This document shows, one piece after another, positions 7,583 through 14,791 of a stretch of DNA of 26,335 nucleotides. Made by a program: the position numbers and the translations under genes. The notes beneath the pieces were generated by a model. That model did not search any database and had not been told where the DNA came from. It was given only the letters and a program-made list of their open reading frames with translations. Every line of letters begins with the position of its first letter. The first letter of the stretch is position 1. The DNA comes from Betaproteobacteria bacterium (GTDB lineage Bacteria; Pseudomonadota; Gammaproteobacteria; Burkholderiales; SG8-39). Where the stretch lies: NCBI GenBank assembly GCA_007280315.1, contig QYQC01000199.1, positions 1 through 26,335 on the forward strand, read 5' to 3'.

Positions 7583-8506
7583 TCAATCCTTGCTTCCCTG
7601 CTGCCAGGCGCGGCGTTGCAGCCCGAAGAAACTGATCAGTATGGCGGCAACCAGAAACGGCACCATCGCCATGGCGATCGCCGCGCCTTCCGCCAGCTGC
7701 CCGCCCGGTATCGCGCGCTGGAACGATAGCGTCGCCATGAGGTGGGTAGCGTTCACCGGACCGCCGCGCGTGATCACGTATATCAACTGAAAGTCCGTAA
7801 AAGTAAACAAAACGGAAAACGTCATTACGATTGCGATGATAGGCGTAAGCAGGGGGTAGGTTATGTGTCTGAAGCTCTGCCAACGGGTAGCGCCGTCTAT
7901 GGTTGCGGCCTCGTAGAGCGCGGGCGATATCGTCTGCAGCCCGGCAAGCAGGGAGATCGCGACAAACGGGATCCCGCGCCAGATATTCGCGGCCACGACC
8001 GAAAAGCGCGCGTTCCAGCCGTTACCGAGAAAATCGATGTAGCTATCGATGATTCCGGCCTTGATCAGTATCCAGGAGATGATGGAGAACTGGCTGTCGT
8101 ACATCCACCAGAAGGCGATCGCGGAAAGCGTCGTCGGCACGATCCACGGCAGCAGCAGAATCGCGCGCATGAAGGATTTAAGTGCAATATTCTGGTTGAG
8201 CAGCAGCGCAAGCAGCAATCCGAGAATAAATTTGAACACGCTTGCCACAGCGGTGTAGCCGATGGTGTTGTACACCGACAGCCAGAATACGCTGTCGTGG
8301 AACAGTGACTCGTAGTTTGCCAGTCCGATGAACACGCCGGGGCGACCGATCTTGGTGTCGGTCAACCCCAGCCATAGTCCGAGTCCGAGCGGATAGGTGA
8401 GGAACACCAGCAGAATCGAAGCGGCTGGCAGCATGAATATGAGCCCCAGCAGGTCGGCATTGTTGTTGAACCGAGTCAGCAGTTTCAGGCTGGAAGATTT
8501 TGACAA
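7583..8506 (-). CDS. ABC transporter inner-membrane permease (MalF/UgpA type)
   Basis: This 307-residue protein is the first permease of the same CUT1-type ABC importer. It has about six hydrophobic segments, and its EAA loop reads EAATIDGATRWQSFRHITYPLLTP. The start is a TTG with GGAG six bases upstream; no better ATG precedes the first membrane segment. It lies 65 bases after MT1 and immediately before the second permease, in an apparent operon with the corrinoid methyltransferase and two dioxygenases. This placement suggests import of a substrate for those enzymes, which is inference. Confidence 0.92.
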   Translation of the reverse strand: MSKSSSLKLLTRFNNNADLLGLIFMLPAASILLVFLTYPLGLGLWLGLTDTKIGRPGVFIGLANYESLFHDSVFWLSVYNTIGYTAVASVFKFILGLLLALLLNQNIALKSFMRAILLLPWIVPTTLSAIAFWWMYDSQFSIISWILIKAGIIDSYIDFLGNGWNARFSVVAANIWRGIPFVAISLLAGLQTISPALYEAATIDGATRWQSFRHITYPLLTPIIAIVMTFSVLFTFTDFQLIYVITRGGPVNATHLMATLSFQRAIPGGQLAEGAAIAMAMVPFLVAAILISFFGLQRRAWQQGSKD

Positions 8507-8571
8507 CGCCTACTCCGACAGCACAATTAATCGTTGGTAGGGGGAATTACCATTGCACACGCGGCAGGTTC

Positions 8572-10497
8572 TTAAGCTGCTGCGCTTACCAGTTGCTTCA
8601 CCAACGCCACGGTTTCATGAGCGCTGCCGGCGAAACCGTCTGCACCGATCTGCTTTGCGTATTCCTTGGTGACCGCGGCGCCGCCCACCATGATTTTACA
8701 GCGGCCGCGCAATTGCCGATTGTCGAGCGCCTTGATAACCTCGCGCATTTCCACCATGGTCGTGGTGAGCAGCGCCGATAAGCCGAGGACCTGGGGTTGG
8801 AACTCGGCAACCGCGTCGCAAAACGCTTCACGCGAGACGTTGATGCCGAGGTCGCGCACCTCATAACCGACGCCTTTGAGCAGTGTTACCACGAGATTCT
8901 TCCCGATATCGTGCATGTCACCCTTGACCGTTCCGATCAGCACCCGGCCACCCTGGGCATCGCCGCCCCGGGCAAGCAGCGGTTCGAGCACCTCCATCGC
9001 CGCGGTCATGGCGCGTGCCGCCAGGAGCACCTGCGGGATGAACGCTTCGCCCGTGGCCATGCGCCTGCCGACTTCGCTGATGGCGCTGATCAAGCCGTGC
9101 TCGAGAATTGCTTCCGCCTTTACGCCGCTATCGACCAGCGCCTGCACATGCGACTTGATCTCCTTGTGCTTGCCCTTGCTCACGTCCAGTCGCACTAGGG
9201 CAAAGCGGTCCTCAGGCTGCGTTACGGGCGCAGTCGGTGTGGGCCCGGCCGGCGCGGGAATCGCCGCGGCGGGGGCCGCGCGAAACGCGCCGGCGGCGAG
9301 CGGCAGCTGTCCTTCGCGCTCGACACGTTCGCCGATACGTTGCAGCCGAGAGAAAATGGCGTTGGGCGGGACCTGATCGGCAATACCGACGAGCATGCGC
9401 TTGCCAGGCGCGACCGCTTTGAACAACTGGTCCAGGTAGGCCTCGAAGTCAGCTTCGTTGGTTTCCGGGAGCACAATGGTCGAAGGAATGCCGCCGCACA
9501 GTGTCAGGTGGCCGCTCCAGTGCCGGTAATATTCCGCCAGCGTGACCTTGGTCATCGGTGTCGGACAAATCGACTCGGCGATATGCATGCCCGAATCGCG
9601 AATCAGATCCATCAGTCCCTCGTTCTCGCCGTCGGTGTGGCACATGACCAGTTTGTCCGCCGACCCGAGCTGCCGCGACGCCTTGCGGATCCACGGCGTG
9701 ATTTCCTTTTCGAAGTAGGGCGGGTAGGTGAGCATGTCGTCATAGTTGGCGCCCCACCACACAACCTCGGCGGGCGAAGTGCACAGGATGGTCAGCATCC
9801 CGTCGAACAGATGCTCCATTTTCCCGGCCAGCTCGAGCATCTTCGCGTTGTGGTCGGTGTAATGAAAATAGAACTGTGTCGGATCGAGCAAGTCGCGCTG
9901 AATCTGATGCACCGGCGATGCGCCCATGAAACCTTGCGCCACCGCCACGCCGTCGTCGCGCATTTCCTCGCTTACCCAGCGATTGAAGCGATCGAAGTTG
10001 GGCACTATGTCCATGTGTTCGAATATGTAACCGACAGGACCGTAATCCTCCGGCGTCTTGATCACGTGATCGACGATCATCGGGCTGGTGATGCCCAGCC
10101 GTTGTGACGACTGGTCGTAGAACATGGTGGAATGGACCATCCCGACCGGCGTATGGTATTCGACGCGGATGCGACCGTCCTTGCGTTGTACCTTTATCCC
10201 CACGTCGCGCGGCATAACGAAGTCGTAGAGCGTGTCGCGCGTGCTGAACAGGCCGATGCCGCGGTGCAGGTACATCTTCTGAACCTCGGCGTCCAGGATG
10301 TCGTCGGCGAAACGGAAATAAACGGTCCAGCCTTCGGCGCGGGCGATTTCATTCTGCGCGCGGCCGGCGTGCTGCTTCGGCAGCGTGCCTGATACCGAGT
10401 TTGCGAGATACCAGAGGTCGAGCCGCGGCACGTAGGGCAGGCGATCGACTTCTTCCCCGCGGAACGCGGCAAGCATACGGCCTTTGTGCGAATACAT
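8572..10497 (-). CDS. Methyltransferase (URO-D fold) fused to corrinoid-binding domain, MT1
   Basis: This 641-residue fusion has an N-terminal uroporphyrinogen-decarboxylase-like methyltransferase domain (about 1-400), an Ala/Pro-rich linker (about 401-428) and a C-terminal cobalamin-binding module: helical cap (about 430-510), then a Rossmann domain with the base-off B12 signature D527-M-H529-D-I-G532, SALLTT near 574-579 and VGGA near 604-607. The order matches CmuA, the chloromethane methyltransferase. It probably transfers a methyl group from a substrate onto its own corrinoid. The usual zinc motif H-x-C is absent; instead there is H287-T-D289-G-E and C311 in SICP, shared with MT2 (apart from the residue between H and D). 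The ATG at 10497 follows CAGGAG; an open frame extends further upstream but overlaps dioxygenase 3. Substrate unknown. Confidence 0.88.
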   Translation of the reverse strand: MYSHKGRMLAAFRGEEVDRLPYVPRLDLWYLANSVSGTLPKQHAGRAQNEIARAEGWTVYFRFADDILDAEVQKMYLHRGIGLFSTRDTLYDFVMPRDVGIKVQRKDGRIRVEYHTPVGMVHSTMFYDQSSQRLGITSPMIVDHVIKTPEDYGPVGYIFEHMDIVPNFDRFNRWVSEEMRDDGVAVAQGFMGASPVHQIQRDLLDPTQFYFHYTDHNAKMLELAGKMEHLFDGMLTILCTSPAEVVWWGANYDDMLTYPPYFEKEITPWIRKASRQLGSADKLVMCHTDGENEGLMDLIRDSGMHIAESICPTPMTKVTLAEYYRHWSGHLTLCGGIPSTIVLPETNEADFEAYLDQLFKAVAPGKRMLVGIADQVPPNAIFSRLQRIGERVEREGQLPLAAGAFRAAPAAAIPAPAGPTPTAPVTQPEDRFALVRLDVSKGKHKEIKSHVQALVDSGVKAEAILEHGLISAISEVGRRMATGEAFIPQVLLAARAMTAAMEVLEPLLARGGDAQGGRVLIGTVKGDMHDIGKNLVVTLLKGVGYEVRDLGINVSREAFCDAVAEFQPQVLGLSALLTTTMVEMREVIKALDNRQLRGRCKIMVGGAAVTKEYAKQIGADGFAGSAHETVALVKQLVSAAA

Positions 10498-10573
10498 GGA
10501 ATTTGGCTCCTGGCTAAAGGGCGGGCTGCTATTGACAGTCCGCAAGGCATGCTTCGAAAACACGCAACCCTGG

Positions 10574-11497
10574 CTACATCGTCGCTCCGGTCTGCCCGCG
10601 CGCAGCTGCCGCGTCCTCCTTCTGCTGCAGTGAAAAAATCGAAGTGTAGCCACCCGACCAGTCCGGCGGGATCAGGCAGGGGCGCGGGTCGTGATGCGCG
10701 AACGCGGCGCGCTTGCCGCGGATGATCGCCTGGTCGTGCTTGGGCTTTATCGGGTTCACGGTGTAGGGGAAGGCATCGGCGGAAGTCAGCGTGTAGAGGA
10801 GCAGCGGCCGTCCCAGGTCGGAGTCGTTGCGCGGTGAACCGTGGATCGTGCGGCAATTGTGCAGGGTGAGCGAGCCGGCCGGTCCGGTGAGGTACACCGC
10901 CTTCGATAGATCGAGCTTTGCCAGATCGCGGTCGGCGAGGCAGCCGACCCAGTTGCCCTGGTCGTCGTACTGGGTGAGCAGGGGCTCGATCAGTTGGCTT
11001 TTCGGGATTACACCCAGGGGGCCCTGTTCCATGCCGCAATCGTAGATGTAGGTGCCTACCGTGAGCGGCGAATAATTGGTATGCGGCCAGAACGAAATGT
11101 CGTAATGCCATTTCACCTCCTCGCCGCCTTTTTTCCATTTGAAATTGAGCTTGGAGTGATGAAACTTGACGTCGGGTCCGACCAGGTCGGCCACCGCATC
11201 TGGCATAACCGACTTGGTGCAGTAGTCCCAGAACACCGGGTGGTGTTCGGCCGGGTTCGACACCCGCCGCAGGCGCGGCGCGTCGGGGCGGTGGTCGGGT
11301 TCCAGATCGAAGATGGTGTCCGATTTCGACACCTTGCGGCTGCGTTCGATCATTTCCTCGGTGGCGTCGCGCAGCTTTTTGATCCATTCGTCGCCGATGA
11401 TTTTCTCCAGCAGGATATAGCCATCGGAAAAATACGCCTCGCGCTGTGACTGGGTCAGAACACGCGGGGAGATGGCCAGAATTTGTTCAGGTGTCAT
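10574..11497 (-). CDS. PhyH-family Fe(II)/2-oxoglutarate dioxygenase 3
   Basis: This 307-residue PhyH-type enzyme has its iron ligands at H131-x-D133 (WHYDISFWPHT) and H219 (TIHGSPRND), with R230 as likely 2-oxoglutarate contact. It is a close paralogue of dioxygenase 2: both share a DLEPxHxxDxPRxRR block near the N-terminal third and similar segments around the active site. The ATG at 11497 was chosen for its perfect AGGAGG seven bases upstream; an in-frame start nine codons earlier lacks one. It lies 63 bases after dctM2 and 76 bases before MT1, suggesting one transcript carrying a transporter, an oxygenase and a methyltransferase. Substrate unknown; likely a small organic solute brought in by TRAP2. 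Confidence 0.88.
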   Translation of the reverse strand: MTPEQILAISPRVLTQSQREAYFSDGYILLEKIIGDEWIKKLRDATEEMIERSRKVSKSDTIFDLEPDHRPDAPRLRRVSNPAEHHPVFWDYCTKSVMPDAVADLVGPDVKFHHSKLNFKWKKGGEEVKWHYDISFWPHTNYSPLTVGTYIYDCGMEQGPLGVIPKSQLIEPLLTQYDDQGNWVGCLADRDLAKLDLSKAVYLTGPAGSLTLHNCRTIHGSPRNDSDLGRPLLLYTLTSADAFPYTVNPIKPKHDQAIIRGKRAAFAHHDPRPCLIPPDWSGGYTSIFSLQQKEDAAAARGQTGATM

Positions 11498-11560
11498 ATT
11501 GCGTCCTCCTACGTCTGTTGGCACCGGTCATGCGTCGGTTTTTTGAGCGCATGACACCAG

Positions 11561-12877
11561 CTAAAATCGAAGCATTATGCTCGGCAGATAGGTAACGAGC
11601 ACGGGGAAGATCATCACGATCACCAGCGTCAAGCATTGCAGCACGATGAACGGCGTCACCCCCCGATACATATCGCGGATGGTAATTTCGTCCGGCGCCA
11701 CCGCGCGCAGGTAGAAAATCGCCGGCGCCATCGGCGGCGTAAGGTAGGACGTCTGGATCATGATCAGGAACAGGATCAGGAACCATACCGGATCGAATCC
11801 GGCCGCGATAACCAGGGGGGTGAACAGCGGCACGAAGATCAGCACGATCGAAATCCAGTCGAGGAAGAAGCCGGCGATGAATATGATGAACATCATCAGC
11901 GACAGCAGCATCCACGGCGAAAGATGCGCCTTGCTGATCAGTATGTTTGCCGTTGCAATGCCGCCGCCGCCAATGAATACGCCTGTAAACAAGGTGCCAG
12001 CGAGCAGCACCGTCATGATCATCGAGGTGATTTTGAGCGTCTTGATCAGCGCCTCGTACAGACCGCTCCAGCTGAAGCGGCGGTAGAGCAGGGTGAGGAA
12101 TACCGAGGCGAGCGCACCGATCGCCGCCGCCTCGGTAGGCGAAGCCCAGCCGAGCAGGATGGAGCCGAGGACGGCGAAAATCATGAACAGGGGCGGCAGC
12201 AGATTGCGCGTGCTGATCCACAACTTTTCCGTGAAAGCGGGTTCGCCAGGCTCGGGCGGGATGCGTGCGCCCTTGCTTGGGTCTATGACGCACAGGGTGA
12301 AAATGTAAATCAAATACAAGCTGGCCATGATCAGGCCGGGAAACACCATGCCGTAGAGCAGGTCGCCCACCGACACGTTGGCGAGCGGCCCCATGACCAC
12401 CGCCACCACCGAGGGCGGAATGATAGTGCCGAGCGATCCGCCGGCGCAGATGCTGCCGGAGATCAGCGCCTTGTCGTATTTGTAGCGCAGCATGATTGGA
12501 ATGGTGAGCATGCCTACCACCGATTCGGTCGCGCCGATGACGCCGCTCGACGCGGCGAAAATAATACACATGCAGATAGTGGCGAGCGCCAGGCCGCCCG
12601 GCAGGCGCCGCGTCCAGATGTGGATCGCCTCGAACAACTTGTCGGCGATTCCCGATTTTTCCAGCATTGCGCCCATAAACACGAACAGCGGCACGGCGGC
12701 AAACACGAAATTGGAGGAAATGTCCTCGATCTTGTCGATGAACTGATAGATGACGTTGTCGCCGAAGATCATCAGGCCGAATAGCACCGCCGTGATCATC
12801 ATCGAGAACGCGACCTGGATGCCCAGGAACATCAGGGTAAACGCCAGCGGCAGCATCAGGAACGGGAGGAGGCTCAT
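11561..12877 (-). CDS. dctM: TRAP transporter large permease DctM (TRAP2)
   Basis: This 438-residue membrane protein is the ion-coupled large subunit of the second TRAP transporter. It has roughly a dozen hydrophobic segments and typical DctM landmarks: VFMGAMLEKSGIADKLFE, SSGVIGATESVVGMLTIPIML, CAGGSLGTIIPPSVVAVVMG, LGWASPTEAAAIG and LTPPMAPAIFYLRA. I set the start at the ATG at 12877, which overlaps the dctQ2 stop by four bases (ATGA); the open frame continues upstream inside dctQ2. Length is normal for the family. It is more similar to DctM1 of this window in its motifs than the two DctP proteins are to each other. Confidence 0.93.
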   Translation of the reverse strand: MSLLPFLMLPLAFTLMFLGIQVAFSMMITAVLFGLMIFGDNVIYQFIDKIEDISSNFVFAAVPLFVFMGAMLEKSGIADKLFEAIHIWTRRLPGGLALATICMCIIFAASSGVIGATESVVGMLTIPIMLRYKYDKALISGSICAGGSLGTIIPPSVVAVVMGPLANVSVGDLLYGMVFPGLIMASLYLIYIFTLCVIDPSKGARIPPEPGEPAFTEKLWISTRNLLPPLFMIFAVLGSILLGWASPTEAAAIGALASVFLTLLYRRFSWSGLYEALIKTLKITSMIMTVLLAGTLFTGVFIGGGGIATANILISKAHLSPWMLLSLMMFIIFIAGFFLDWISIVLIFVPLFTPLVIAAGFDPVWFLILFLIMIQTSYLTPPMAPAIFYLRAVAPDEITIRDMYRGVTPFIVLQCLTLVIVMIFPVLVTYLPSIMLRF

Positions 12878-13377
12878 CCCTTGCTCCCGCTGCTCAATTT
12901 GCGTGCGCTCTTTACCACTTCGGCCATGATCTGCAGCGCCAACAGGACGAAGGCGACCAGAAACACGATTCGATAGGGCCACACCGGCAGGTTCATTGCC
13001 GAGCTGCCACTATGCTCGTTGCTCAGGTAGCCTGCCATGAGGTATTTATACAACTCGTAGCTCAGCCACAGCATCAACGGCAGCGTGACACAGTATCCGA
13101 GGAGATCGATGACCGCGCGCGTGCGCGCCGAGAACTTGCCGCTGAATACGTCGATGCGGATGTGTTCGCCCTCGCGCAGGGTGTAGGCCATGCCGAGCAG
13201 GAAATGCGAACCGGTGAGCAGGTAGCCGACCTCGTACGCCCAGATGGTCGGTGCGTTCATGACGTAGCGTACGAACACTTCGTAGCAGGTCGCGAGCACC
13301 AGTGGAACCAGGGCGAACGAGGCGAGTATGCCGAAACTGCCGGTGACGCGCTCGATGTATTTGATGAGCGCATTCAT
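12874..13377 (-). CDS. dctQ: TRAP transporter small permease DctQ (TRAP2)
   Basis: This 167-residue protein has four hydrophobic segments and a DctQ-type HIRIDVFSGKFSARTR stretch after the second one. It is the small membrane subunit of TRAP2. I chose the ATG at 13377, which has GGGAG seven bases upstream; an upstream TTG at 13407 would add ten residues without a good ribosome site. Its stop overlaps the dctM2 start. It is separated from dctP2 by 157 bases that contain two stem-loops (13410-13432 and 13495-13518), which probably lets the binding protein be made in excess over the membrane subunits. Confidence 0.92.
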   Translation of the reverse strand: MNALIKYIERVTGSFGILASFALVPLVLATCYEVFVRYVMNAPTIWAYEVGYLLTGSHFLLGMAYTLREGEHIRIDVFSGKFSARTRAVIDLLGYCVTLPLMLWLSYELYKYLMAGYLSNEHSGSSAMNLPVWPYRIVFLVAFVLLALQIMAEVVKSARKLSSGSKG

Positions 13378-13409
13378 TGCGCCGCTCCCATTAGGCTTTG
13401 CAGACAACT

Positions 13410-13432
13410 GGCAGCCCCTGCGCGCGGCTGCC
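13410..13432. repeat. Short inverted repeat before dctQ2
   Basis: GGCAGCC (13410-13416) and GGCTGCC (13426-13432) form a 7-bp stem around a 9-base loop, 33 bases before the chosen dctQ2 start. It has no T-run and may stabilise the mRNA end or modulate translation. Function is inference. Confidence 0.4.
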
Positions 13433-13494
13433 CATTCGAATCATGGCAGTCACGACGCCCGAGTGACGCGGGTTTTTGGACCAACCAGAAACAA

Positions 13495-13518
13495 GATGGG
13501 GTGCCTGTGCACCCCATC
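13495..13518 (-). terminator. Stem-loop between dctP2 and dctQ2 (attenuator or mRNA-stability element)
   Basis: A perfect 10-bp stem, GATGGGGTGC (13495-13504) with GCACCCCATC (13509-13518), encloses a 4-base loop, 16 bases past the dctP2 stop. On the minus strand it is followed by CTTGTTTCTGG, which is only weakly T-rich, so partial termination or protection of the dctP2 mRNA from 3' decay is likelier than full termination. Such elements are common between a binding-protein gene and its permease genes. Confidence 0.65.
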
Positions 13519-13534
13519 GATGAAGCGCAATCGG

Positions 13535-14596
13535 TCAGGGTCTAACCTTGACCGTGCGCCAGGCGGCTGCGCCTTTCCACAGCGCGTCCTGTTCCTTCTG
13601 GCTCTTGAACACCTTGGCGAACCAGGGGTACTTCCCTTCCGCGGCTGTCTTTTCCGCCCATTTGAGACCGATCTCGCGCCCTTTGTATTGGACTTCGGGT
13701 GAAAGTTCGATCAGGGTGTTGCCGGCTTTTTTGTAGAACTCCAGTGCTTTCGCGTCCTCCTGGCCGACTTTCATCCAGAAGTCGAGCGTCACCAGTCGGG
13801 CCACGGTTTCAATCAGTTTCTTGTCCGAGTCCGAAAGCTTCGCCCAGGCTTCCTTGTTGATCACCAGCTCGAACGGAGCGGTAGGCTGGTGCACGCCCGG
13901 ATAGATGATGTACTTGGCGATCTTGTGGAAGCCCATCGAGATGTTCTCGTACAGCGTGCCCCACTCGGTGGCGTCGATGGCGCCGCGCTCGAGCATCGGA
14001 TACACCTCGGCGCCCGGTGTGGTCACCGGCGCCGCACCCAGGTCCTTGGCCATCTCCAGCCAGGCGCCGGCGGTGCGCATCTTCAGGCCCTTAAGGTCGG
14101 CCAGCGTCCGCACCGGCTTTCTCGAATGCAGAAAGGCTTCGGCAGTGCGCGCGCCCAGCGGAAACGAGATGACGCCTTCCGTTTCCTCGCGGAACTGACG
14201 CTGCATTTCGACGCCGCCGTCCTCATACAGCCAATGCAGCATGCGCTCGGTGTCGAACGACCCGGCGTAGCCGCCGAACAGTACCGTGGTCGGATCCTTG
14301 CCCCAGTCGTAGCCCATCCAGGTATGGCCCATTTCGGCGATGCCGTTCTTGACTGTTTCCGGCACTTTCAGCGCATTGCCCAGCGCGCCGCCCGGGAACA
14401 CCTGAATTTTGAAGCGCCCGCCCGAGAGCTGTTCCAACTTTTCGGCGAAGGCCTTGGAGCCGAGGTCCATCAGCGGACCACCGCCCCAGCCGGTGGCCAT
14501 TTTCCAGTTGTAAGTCGCACCCTGCGCATGGGCGCCTGCGGATATCGCCAGCGCCACGGTGGCAACGCCGATTTTCAGAAAATCACGTTTTTTCAT
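13535..14596 (-). CDS. dctP: TRAP transporter solute-binding protein DctP (TRAP2)
   Basis: This 353-residue periplasmic protein captures the TRAP2 substrate. The leader (MKKRDFLKIG, hydrophobic core, GAHAQ near residue 24) has a KR pair rather than RR, so export by Sec or an atypical Tat signal is possible. The body has the TakP/DctP pattern: LKGLKMRTAGAWLEMAKDLG (conserved Arg), PGAEVYPMLERGAIDATEW and a C-terminal KWAEKTAAEGKYPWFAKVF region. The ATG at 14596 follows AGGAGG; longer readings of the frame run through the promoter and are not credible. This is the first gene of the long operon that ends at 4401. A carboxylate ligand is likely for the family but not proven here. Confidence 0.93.
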   Translation of the reverse strand: MKKRDFLKIGVATVALAISAGAHAQGATYNWKMATGWGGGPLMDLGSKAFAEKLEQLSGGRFKIQVFPGGALGNALKVPETVKNGIAEMGHTWMGYDWGKDPTTVLFGGYAGSFDTERMLHWLYEDGGVEMQRQFREETEGVISFPLGARTAEAFLHSRKPVRTLADLKGLKMRTAGAWLEMAKDLGAAPVTTPGAEVYPMLERGAIDATEWGTLYENISMGFHKIAKYIIYPGVHQPTAPFELVINKEAWAKLSDSDKKLIETVARLVTLDFWMKVGQEDAKALEFYKKAGNTLIELSPEVQYKGREIGLKWAEKTAAEGKYPWFAKVFKSQKEQDALWKGAAAWRTVKVRP

Positions 14597-14683
14597 GTCT
14601 CTCCTCCTGGTGGATAAATGCTGCTCGATCTGGCTGCTGTTTCGCTGGTCTGTTGCGCCTTGGTCCGGTTCGTCGTCGAGTCG

Positions 14684-14703
14684 GTGATATATCATCTGTA
14701 TGT
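14684..14703. promoter_or_regulatory. Candidate GntR operator, site 2 (TRAP2 operon)
   Basis: GTGATATATCATCTGTATGT contains the perfect palindrome TGATATATCA at 14685-14694 and matches the other four sites. It starts seven bases downstream of the -10 element of the TRAP2 promoter, covering the expected transcription start. This placement is typical of repression. Confidence 0.75.
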
Positions 14704-14710
14704 CTGTCAC

Positions 14711-14739
14711 ATCGTACGCGTCCATCGGCTGCTTTTCAA
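14711..14739 (-). promoter_or_regulatory. Sigma-70 promoter of TRAP2 operon
   Basis: On the minus strand TTGAAA (14739-14734), a 17-base spacer and TACGAT (14716-14711) face the dctP2 start at 14596. The hexamers and spacing are close to those of the membrane-hydroxylase promoter at 17761-17789. Confidence 0.72.
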
Positions 14740-14744
14740 GCCGT

Positions 14745-14777
14745 GAAGTCGATTTTTTGTACGCAATTTTCGACTTC
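14745..14777. repeat. Inverted repeat between MT2 and the TRAP2 promoter
   Basis: GAAGTCGA (14745-14752) and TCGACTTC (14770-14777) are a perfect 8-bp inverted repeat around 17 AT-rich bases that include a run of six T. It lies 14 bases past the MT2 stop and just upstream of the TRAP2 -35 element. There is no T-run after the stem on either strand, so it is a weak terminator candidate; it could instead bind a regulator. Confidence 0.4.
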
Positions 14778-14791
14778 GTCGGATCGTCCGC

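Noticed and set aside
11636..12784. Plus-strand open frame of 382 codons antisense to dctM2
   Set aside because: Low-complexity, charged shadow of a conserved membrane protein gene; no start signal or recognisable motif.
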